Shown here in pieces: positions 55,205 to 61,500 of a DNA stretch of 64,000 nucleotides. The stretch is from positions 1-64,000 of the forward strand of contig JBBIGV010000008.1 in the NCBI GenBank assembly GCA_037447335.1, written 5' to 3'. The notes beneath the pieces are model-generated. The model was not told the DNA's origin. It worked only from the letters and a program-made list of their open reading frames with translations, and searched no databases. A program made the translations under genes and the position numbers. The number at the start of each line of letters is the position of its first letter. Positions within the stretch are counted from its first letter, which is position 1. The stretch comes from JBBIGV01 sp037447335. Lineage in GTDB: Bacteria > Bacteroidota > Ignavibacteria > Ignavibacteriales > Ignavibacteriaceae.

Positions 55205-55753
55205 TTAATCCGGGTCTGAAGATGACCGTATAGAGTTTGCTATCCGGTAACTTATCAGATTTATATACCCATTAACTTTATAAAGAGATAACTCAACACC
55301 GAACTCTTCTTTCAGCCATATCTTATTTATCGTTTCTTTATCCTGTGTTTCATTTATTACAGCGGCTTTGCCGTATTTATTTTCCACCAGTGCGCTCACA
55401 TGATCAAATATACGTTCAAGCTCTTTTGTAAATATCAGGCACGATACGGAGTAGAGCAAAGAGTCTAAAAACTGCGGCACAAACCTGATTTCTATCGGAG
55501 AAAAAGAATCTTCAAAAAGATTAATTACGAAGTAGTGCTGTGTTTCACGAGCTGATTTTTTATTTTTAATAAAAGAATATACATCATCTTCTTTCATACC
55601 AAGCGTTAACCCGATTAAACATCCTTTTGAATGTTTATGCAGGTTCAGTTCATTCATTAATGTGCTTTTTACAAGAATGTCATCGGGGCTCTCAGAGCAA
55701 CCCGCATAAAACGCGGCGGCGAGTATGATAATAATAAGACAAAATCCGGTCAC
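55205..55753 (-). CDS. putative lipoprotein of unknown function
   Basis: 182 residues from a GTG start. The hydrophobic N-terminus FCLIIIILAAAFYAGCSES ends in a lipobox-like YAGC, so Cys19 would be lipidated. The body is mixed alpha/beta, with IGLTLGMKEDDVYSFI and TKELERIFDHVSALVENKYGKAA, the latter typical of small periplasmic domains that begin with a LGM helix. I do not recognise the family. It is monocistronic, convergent with gyrA and divergent from purU. Confidence 0.65.
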   Translation of the reverse strand: MTGFCLIIIILAAAFYAGCSESPDDILVKSTLMNELNLHKHSKGCLIGLTLGMKEDDVYSFIKNKKSARETQHYFVINLFEDSFSPIEIRFVPQFLDSLLYSVSCLIFTKELERIFDHVSALVENKYGKAAVINETQDKETINKIWLKEEFGVELSLYKVNGYINLISYRIANSIRSSSDPD

Positions 55754-55958
55754 TGATTTTTTTATTAATTTAAGATTTTAAATTCAATTATAAAATGTTC
55801 GGATATTAATTTCAACGCTCTTTTACAGGGTCAGACTTGTTAAGACGGAAGTATATTACCCCAACAAATTAAAACAAACTTTATGACATTACATTTAGCA
55901 ATGTACATCTGAAACTCTTAAATTATATCTGCAAATATTTTTAGATAAAGGTTTTTAA

Positions 55959-56840
55959 GTGGGCATCTCAAAATCAAACAGCAGCGAAGAAACAGCAATA
56001 CTTCTTATACATTGTGAAGATCGCAAGGGTCTTGTATTAGCCGTAACCGAATTCATACATAAAAATGATGGCAACATAACTTATTTAGACCAGCATGTTG
56101 ATCATGAAAACATGAAATTTTTTATGAGAATCGAATGGGACCTGACAAATTTCATAATTCCACGGGATAAAGTGGGCGACTATTTTGAAACTATGATTGC
56201 AAAAAAATATCAGATGCAATGGCAGCTTCATCTTTCCGGTTCTGTACCAAGAATGGCAGTGTTTGTTTCAAAACTGCCCCACTGTTTATATGATATTCTT
56301 TCACGCTGTGATTCAGGCGAATGGCAGTGTGATATACCGGTGGTTATTAGCAATCACGAGGTTCTTAAACCTGTTGTCGAAAAATTTAATGTTGATTTTC
56401 ATTTTTTACCCGCTAACAATACAAATAAGAGAGAGCAGGAAAAGAAGCAATTGGAATTGCTTCAAGCATATAATATTGACTTTATCGTTCTTGCAAGATA
56501 TATGCAAATACTCAGCAGCGAATTTATTTCTTATTATCCTGAAAGAATTATAAATATTCATCATTCTTTTCTGCCAGCATTTCCAGGCGCAAGGCCCTAT
56601 CATTCAGCGTATGAAAGGGGCGTAAAAATTATAGGCTCAACAAGTCATTACGTTACAGATGAATTGGACGCCGGTCCCATTATAGAACAAGACGTCGTTC
56701 GTGTTACTCATGCCGATACTGTAAATGATCTGATTCGTAAGGGACGCGACCTTGAAAGAATAGTATTATCCCGCGCCGTATGGAAACACATTCAAAGAAA
56801 AGTTCTTGTTTACGATAACAGAACAGTGATATTTACTTAA
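55959..56840 (+). CDS. purU: formyltetrahydrofolate deformylase
   Basis: Hydrolyses 10-formyl-THF to THF and formate, balancing one-carbon pools for purines. 293 residues from a GTG start: an ACT domain (about 12-85, ILLIHCEDRKGLVLAVTEFI) then a formyltransferase-like domain with FVSKLPHCLYDIL, the VVISNH pair, INIHHSFLPAFPGARPYHSAYERGVKIIGSTSHYVT and LDAGPIIEQDV. The N-H-D catalytic set is present. It is followed by the DUF4440 gene after 13 bp, likely as one transcript. Confidence 0.94.
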   Translation: MGISKSNSSEETAILLIHCEDRKGLVLAVTEFIHKNDGNITYLDQHVDHENMKFFMRIEWDLTNFIIPRDKVGDYFETMIAKKYQMQWQLHLSGSVPRMAVFVSKLPHCLYDILSRCDSGEWQCDIPVVISNHEVLKPVVEKFNVDFHFLPANNTNKREQEKKQLELLQAYNIDFIVLARYMQILSSEFISYYPERIINIHHSFLPAFPGARPYHSAYERGVKIIGSTSHYVTDELDAGPIIEQDVVRVTHADTVNDLIRKGRDLERIVLSRAVWKHIQRKVLVYDNRTVIFT

Positions 56841-56853
56841 AACCGGAGCAAAT

Positions 56854-57300
56854 ATGAAAGCGTTAATCTTAGCCGTTGCATTTTTGCTATCATCAGCATC
56901 TAACTTGCTTCCTCAGCAGAACCAAAAAGAACTTGAGGATGCATTGATTGCAATTATGAAGAATGAATTCCGGGCATTTAAAACCAAAAACCCAGCTCTG
57001 TGGGAACCCTTTGCAGATGATGAAGCAATATTTACAGGAATTGATGCGGGTTATAAATCGAAGTTGGATATAATTCAGGAAATAAAAAATGCACCCGAAA
57101 TCTACATGTATGCTGAAGAAAGTTATGACGGGATAACAGTAAAACAAATCAAAGATTTAGCTGTGTTATCTTGCTTTGCTCATCTTACATTTAGTGAAAG
57201 TGACGGAAAAACAAGAATATTGTCCTTTAAATTTAATAGGGTTCACTTGAAGTCACCGGCAGGATGGCGGCTTCTTTATCACAGCGCTATCCCTCTGTAA
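56854..57300 (+). CDS. exported DUF4440/SnoaL-like protein
   Basis: 148 residues with a signal peptide (1-20, ending LLPQ) and an NTF2-like fold: LEDALIAIMKNEFRAFKTKNPALWEPFADDEAIFTG, then CFAHLTF and a final GWRLLYHSAIPL. The cone-shaped fold binds small hydrophobic ligands in various families; none can be named. It lies 13 bp after purU. A hairpin with T run follows. Confidence 0.8.
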   Translation: MKALILAVAFLLSSASNLLPQQNQKELEDALIAIMKNEFRAFKTKNPALWEPFADDEAIFTGIDAGYKSKLDIIQEIKNAPEIYMYAEESYDGITVKQIKDLAVLSCFAHLTFSESDGKTRILSFKFNRVHLKSPAGWRLLYHSAIPL

Positions 57301-57373
57301 AATCTGTTGCGGCAACTTTTGTTAGCCGGCGATATTTGCTTTTCACAAAATATTTAATAGTTTCGCTCATAGT

Positions 57374-57405
57374 CTTTTGCCGCGGTAGTTGCAAAAGTAT
57401 TTTTT
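57374..57405 (+). terminator. intrinsic terminator after the DUF4440 gene
   Basis: CTTTTGC (57374-57380) pairs with GCAAAAG (57391-57397) around a 10-nt loop containing CCGCGG, followed by TATTTTTTT. It lies only about 10 nt before the ribosome binding site of the 28-residue peptide, so it may act as an attenuator in that gene's leader as well as ending the DUF4440 transcript. Confidence 0.65.
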
Positions 57406-57425
57406 TAACTCTTTCAGGAGGTTAC

Positions 57426-57512
57426 ATGCGCAAAAAATTTATTCCGGGTTGTTATCCGCTGGCTCTGTTCTTCTTAACAGTGAGTGCTGTTTTTGTTTTT
57501 CTCCTGATTTGA
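57426..57512 (+). CDS. 28-residue single-span membrane peptide
   Basis: A short open frame with one of the best ribosome binding sites in the window (CAGGAGGT, 4 nt before ATG). The product has a basic start (MRKKF), a PGCYP turn and an 18-residue hydrophobic helix to its end, so it should insert in the inner membrane. A strong terminator starts 8 bp after the stop. I do not recognise it. It is not part of DUF4440: a terminator separates them. The strong start and immediate terminator argue that it is a real gene. Confidence 0.55.
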   Translation: MRKKFIPGCYPLALFFLTVSAVFVFLLI

Positions 57513-57520
57513 TCAAATAC

Positions 57521-57543
57521 GGCGGCTTTTCAGCCGCCTTTTT
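57521..57543 (+). terminator. intrinsic terminator after the small membrane peptide
   Basis: GGCGGC (57521-57526) pairs with GCCGCC (57533-57538) around TTTTCA, followed directly by TTTTT. This is a compact, textbook rho-independent terminator. Confidence 0.85.
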
Positions 57544-57609
57544 AATTATCTGCATACTTCGCATACCCCGGCTTCTAACTTTTGTAAATATTCTATATAG
57601 ATAAAGCAC

Positions 57610-57969
57610 ATGAACATTGAAAGTATAAGAGAATATTGTCTTAAGAAAAAAGGTGTTGAAGAATCTTATCCTTTTGATGAAACAACTCTCGTATTTAAAG
57701 TAATGGGGAAAATGTTTCTTTTGGCAGCACTGGAGAAAATACCACTGCAGATAAATCTGAAAGCCGATCCGGAAAAAGCTATTGAGCAGCGTGAGCGGTA
57801 TGAGGCAATATTACCCGGCTATCACCAAAGCAAAAAACATTGGAACACAATAGTTCTTGATGGATCTATTCCCGATAATTATATAAAAGAATTAATCAAT
57901 GACTCGTACTTCCTTGTAGCAGAGGGCTTTAAAAAATCCGATCGCCTGAAGCTGGATCGGATCAAGTAA
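57610..57969 (+). CDS. MmcQ/YjbR family DNA-binding protein
   Basis: 119 residues in the CyaY-like YjbR fold: the start MNIESIREYCLKKKGVEESYPFDE, then VFKVMGKMFLLAAL, NLKADPEKAIE, YHQSKKHWNTI and a final DSYFLVAEGFKK. E. coli YjbR is a double-wing DNA-binding protein, but the biological role is unknown. Single gene with no partner. Confidence 0.88.
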   Translation: MNIESIREYCLKKKGVEESYPFDETTLVFKVMGKMFLLAALEKIPLQINLKADPEKAIEQRERYEAILPGYHQSKKHWNTIVLDGSIPDNYIKELINDSYFLVAEGFKKSDRLKLDRIK

Positions 57970-58212
57970 GAACAAGCATTCCAAAATTCTTTTTTGAAAA
58001 TTCCGCTAATATTACCGCATAAGCTCAAATCAGGGATTTTATGTTTAGTGAAAAATATTGCCTTGCGTTAACGAATAACAAGCAAAAAAGAGCAGGTTTT
58101 TCATTAATTATCAATTATTTAATACCATAACCGGTTTATTTTCTTGAAAAAAATCTATAAAGAAACTATTTTAATCACACAGATTAATCCACTAACCACT
58201 AAAGGAGAAGAT

Positions 58213-58578
58213 ATGAAGAAGTTAATGTTCGTTTCGGCAATGTTCGTCGCGCTCGGAATTTGTTTCTCGGTTTATGCGCAGTCAACAGTTCAAAGTGGTA
58301 AATTCCAGCTTACCACAAAAACCGCGGGTTATACTTTAGACAAGAACGAAGGCGATAGGGCAGTTTCTATTGAAGTTGACTTCAATACACCATTTGATGT
58401 AAGACCGAAAGTAATTCTTGCAGTAACTCAGGTTGACATGGATCGGAACACAAACCAGAGATACAATGTCGAAGCAATTTCTGTTTCAAGAGACGGCTTT
58501 ACAGTAAGAGTATCTACCTGGGGCGATTCGAGAATCTATGGTGTAGCAGGTTACTGGATAGCTCATACCGAAGATTAG
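58213..58578 (+). CDS. secreted H-type lectin domain protein
   Basis: 121 residues from ATG 58213 (AAAGGAGAAG before it). A signal peptide (1-23, ending VYAQ) is followed by one H-type lectin-like domain (about 28-118): the start VQSGKF, the core FDVRPKVILAVTQVD, then VEAISVSRDGFTVRVSTWGDSRIYGVAGYWIA. Related domains bind GalNAc and similar sugars on cell surfaces. Upstream in-frame codons to 58144 lack a start site. Terminator at 58603. A single gene, presumably periplasmic or extracellular. Confidence 0.75.
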   Translation: MKKLMFVSAMFVALGICFSVYAQSTVQSGKFQLTTKTAGYTLDKNEGDRAVSIEVDFNTPFDVRPKVILAVTQVDMDRNTNQRYNVEAISVSRDGFTVRVSTWGDSRIYGVAGYWIAHTED

Positions 58579-58602
58579 TATTTATATAAATCCATAAGTT
58601 AA

Positions 58603-58627
58603 AGGCTGGCTGAACTGCGCCAGCCTT
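58603..58627 (+). terminator. intrinsic terminator after the lectin gene
   Basis: AAGGCTGGC pairs with GCCAGCCTT around TGAACTGC, followed by a T run (TTTTTT). It ends the lectin gene just before the antiporter gene. Confidence 0.85.
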
Positions 58628-58661
58628 TTTTGTATATATTCTGATGCAAGTATATTAAAAC

Positions 58662-59612
58662 ATGAGTGATTTATTAATTTCAGTTTATCTTGTCGGGGGA
58701 TTAGCCGCACTACTTGCCGGAGCAGAAAGCCTTGTACGCGGCAGTTCTGCACTTGCACTAAAAATTGGGATTTCACCTCTGGTAATCGGACTAACCATTG
58801 TTGCTTTCGGTACAAGCGGACCGGAACTTGTTGTTAGCATAAAAGCTTCACTTGACGGTAATGCTGATATTGCACTTGGTAATGTGATCGGTTCTAACAT
58901 TTGTAACATTGGTCTGATTCTCGGAACTGCCGCACTCATTTTCCCGGTATCGGTTCACGCCCATGTCATAAGGATCGACATTCCCATAATGATAGTTATC
59001 TCTGTTATTCTTCTGGTATTTCTCTCCGACATGACAATCTCATTTTTTGAAGGACTTATATTCGTAGTGATGCTTGCTGCATTCATTATTTTCAGTTACT
59101 ACTATTCACTCAAAGAGAAAGATGAAGAAGTTCAGAAAGAATTTCAGGATTTGGTAAAGGTTAAACAGTCGAACGTTATTGTTTTGTTGCTGCTAATCTC
59201 TGCCGGTATAGTTTTGCTTGCAGTTGGTGCGGATATCTTCGTGAAAGGTGCAGTAGATATAGCTGAAAGGTTTGGTGTCAGTCAGGCAACAATAGGTTTG
59301 ACTATTGTTGCAATAGGAACCAGTCTGCCAGAACTTATAACCGCAATTGTTGCAGCGCTTAAAAAAGAGAGTGATATAGTTATTGGGAACGTAATTGGCT
59401 CTAATATATTTAACATTTCAAGCATACTTGGCATTACTGCACTAATAAGCCCGTTAACCGGTGATGGTATAAAGTCATTTGACCTCATAATAATGGTGGC
59501 TTTTTCTGTAATTATTTTTCCATTATGCCGAATTGGTTTCTCTGTCAGCCGTATCGAGGGGGGGATATTATTCCTTGGCTATATCGCTTATATGCTATTT
59601 CTTATCGTTTGA
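58662..59612 (+). CDS. calcium/sodium antiporter (CaCA family, YrbG-like)
   Basis: 316 residues with about ten membrane helices and the tandem alpha-repeat of the family. Alpha-1 reads LVIGLTIVAFGTSGPELVVSIKA (about 41-63), then GNVIGSNICNIGLILG. Alpha-2 reads TIGLTIVAIGTSLPELITAI, then GNVIGSNIFNISSILG. The conserved Glu in PEL and Asn in GSNI form the ion site. It exchanges Ca2+ for Na+ or K+ across the inner membrane. A single gene between the lectin and rimP. Confidence 0.92.
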   Translation: MSDLLISVYLVGGLAALLAGAESLVRGSSALALKIGISPLVIGLTIVAFGTSGPELVVSIKASLDGNADIALGNVIGSNICNIGLILGTAALIFPVSVHAHVIRIDIPIMIVISVILLVFLSDMTISFFEGLIFVVMLAAFIIFSYYYSLKEKDEEVQKEFQDLVKVKQSNVIVLLLLISAGIVLLAVGADIFVKGAVDIAERFGVSQATIGLTIVAIGTSLPELITAIVAALKKESDIVIGNVIGSNIFNISSILGITALISPLTGDGIKSFDLIIMVAFSVIIFPLCRIGFSVSRIEGGILFLGYIAYMLFLIV

Positions 59613-59681
59613 AATTCTTCATCGAAATAAATCAAGTGGGGCATATTTCGTCACAACCTATGTTAAAGCTCTGTTAAGTCC

Positions 59682-59712
59682 TTGCATATTCGCTTAATTT
59701 ATACTAAGTTTG
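59682..59712 (+). promoter_or_regulatory. Bacteroidota-type promoter of rimP-nusA-infB
   Basis: TTG at 59682-59684, a 20-nt spacer and TAAGTTTG at 59705-59712 match TTG / TAnnTTTG exactly. Transcription would start near 59718, only about 5 nt before a terminator-like hairpin. Confidence 0.68.
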
Positions 59713-59722
59713 TGCAACTTTT

Positions 59723-59745
59723 TCGCCCCATTGAGGGCGATTTTT
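59723..59745 (+). promoter_or_regulatory. terminator hairpin in the rimP-nusA-infB leader (attenuator candidate)
   Basis: TCGCCC (59723-59728) pairs with GGGCGA (59735-59740) around a 6-nt loop, followed by five T's and GTTTG, then the rimP ATG at 59752. Placed between promoter and first codon, it would stop most transcripts unless regulated. NusA promotes pausing and termination, so autoregulation by NusA is a natural reading, but this is inference. Confidence 0.6.
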
Positions 59746-59751
59746 GTTTGT

Positions 59752-60210
59752 ATGAATTTTTTAAAAGAAAATATAGCCCGGATAATCCGGGAAATCGTGG
59801 AAAAAAACGGTTATCTGTTAATTGACTTTAACGTCAGGGGAAGCGATAGCCTTCATATTTTTGAAGTGTTTGTGGATGCGGTGCATAGTGTTACTGCTGA
59901 TAACTGCGCAGCCCTAAGCCGTGAAATAGCATCAGCTATCGACGATTGCAATCTTGTTTCCTCTGCTTACAGACTGGATGTTTCTTCTCCCGGTACCGAA
60001 AGACCATTGATCTATCCGCAGCAGTTTCCAAAGCATGTTAACCGTAAATTTGAAATTGAATACAAACACAATGATACTCTGAATAAAGCAACAGGAAAGC
60101 TGATCGCTGTAAATAACGAACAGCTTACCTTTTTAATTAACAATAAAGATGAGTTAACCCTTAACTTTAATAATATCACAACCGCAAAAGTTATCTTAAG
60201 TTTTTCTTAA
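59752..60210 (+). CDS. rimP: ribosome maturation factor RimP
   Basis: 152-residue factor needed for 30S maturation. The start at ATG 59752 (MNFLKENIARII) fits the family; the frame's upstream extension to 59710 lies over the promoter and hairpin. Signatures: YLLIDFNVRG, LHIFEVFVDA, CAALSREIASAID and RLDVSSPGTERPL. It heads the rimP-nusA-infB operon with nusA 15 bp later. Confidence 0.94.
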   Translation: MNFLKENIARIIREIVEKNGYLLIDFNVRGSDSLHIFEVFVDAVHSVTADNCAALSREIASAIDDCNLVSSAYRLDVSSPGTERPLIYPQQFPKHVNRKFEIEYKHNDTLNKATGKLIAVNNEQLTFLINNKDELTLNFNNITTAKVILSFS

Positions 60211-60225
60211 CGGAGGAAGCGCTAA

Positions 60226-61473
60226 ATGAACATCGACATAGTCGAATCCTTTGCCCAAATGGTAAGGGAAAAAGGTATTGATAAGGACGTACTTGCAGGT
60301 ATTCTTGAAGAAATCTTCGGTTTGCTTGTGAAGAAAAAATACGGCGAAGAAGCAAAATATGATGTTGTCGTAAATATGGATAGAGGTGATATCGAAATAT
60401 TCCTTGAGCGTGAAATAGTTGACGAGGTCACCGATCCCAATCTACAGGTAAGCATTACTGAATTAAATAGTAGGGGTAACGAAGAAGAGCTTGAAGTGGG
60501 AGACGATTATGTTGAAAAGATCGAACTTGCTTCTCTCGGCAGAAGACTTATTACACTAGCAAAACAAAGTCTTAACCAGAAAATCCGCGAAATTGAAAAA
60601 GATATTATCTACAACGAATACAAAGAACTACTCGGCGAAATAGTTGTAGGCGATATCTACCAGATAAGAAAGAGTGACATTCTTGTTAATCACAACAAAA
60701 ATGAACTTCTTCTGCCGCGTTCAGAACAAATTCCGCATGAAAGATATAAGAAGGGTGAAACAATAAGAGCTATCATTAAAGAAGTAAAAAAAGGCAGCAG
60801 CGGTCCGGTAATTATTATTTCCCGTTCAGACAATATGTTTTTAAGAAGGCTGTTTGAAATTGAAATACCGGAAATTTATGACGGCATTATCGAAATAAAG
60901 GCAATAGCCCGTGAACCCGGCGAAAGAGCTAAAATAGCAGTTGAATCTCAGGATTCCAGAATTGACGCGGTTGGTGCTTGCGTTGGTATGAAGGGCGTCC
61001 GTATTCATGCAATTGTAAGAGAGCTTAACAACGAAAACATTGATGTTGTTAATTTTTCAGAAGACTCCATCATTTTTATACAACGCTCTCTTGCCCCGGC
61101 AAAAATTAAACAGATTGAACTTGATGAAGATGAGAGAAAAGCTGTAGTTACTGCTGACAGTGACCAGGTCTCTCTTATTGTTGGAAGAAATGGCGTTAAC
61201 ATCAGGCTTGCAATGAAGCTTACCGGTTATGATATCGAAATTCTCAGGGAAGAAAAACCGTTCGATGAATATGATGAAGATATCGAACTGATCGACCTCA
61301 GAGAAGAGCTTGGAATGGAAACCTATCAGACTTTAATTAACCATCGTTATGATACTGCCCTTGATGTGCTCTCGGCAGGACCGGAAAAACTGAAAGAAAT
61401 TGAAGGCTTCGACGATGAAAAAATAAACGAGATTCTCGAAATCATCAAATCCCAGTTTGAAGACGAAGAATAA
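60226..61473 (+). CDS. nusA: transcription termination/antitermination factor NusA
   Basis: 415-residue RNA polymerase-binding factor that controls pausing, termination and antitermination. An N-terminal domain is followed by S1 (about 135-200, GEIVVGDIYQI), then KH1/KH2 with EPGERAKIAVESQDSRIDAVGACVGMKGVRI (about 227-257) and SLIVGRNGVNIRLAMKLTGYDIEI. A short helix-hairpin-helix-like tail ends the protein (EGFDDEKINEI), without the two acidic repeats of gamma-proteobacteria. GGAGG lies before its ATG. Confidence 0.95.
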   Translation: MNIDIVESFAQMVREKGIDKDVLAGILEEIFGLLVKKKYGEEAKYDVVVNMDRGDIEIFLEREIVDEVTDPNLQVSITELNSRGNEEELEVGDDYVEKIELASLGRRLITLAKQSLNQKIREIEKDIIYNEYKELLGEIVVGDIYQIRKSDILVNHNKNELLLPRSEQIPHERYKKGETIRAIIKEVKKGSSGPVIIISRSDNMFLRRLFEIEIPEIYDGIIEIKAIAREPGERAKIAVESQDSRIDAVGACVGMKGVRIHAIVRELNNENIDVVNFSEDSIIFIQRSLAPAKIKQIELDEDERKAVVTADSDQVSLIVGRNGVNIRLAMKLTGYDIEILREEKPFDEYDEDIELIDLREELGMETYQTLINHRYDTALDVLSAGPEKLKEIEGFDDEKINEILEIIKSQFEDEE

Positions 61474-61500
61474 AAGATTTTTATACCGGATAAATTTTTT

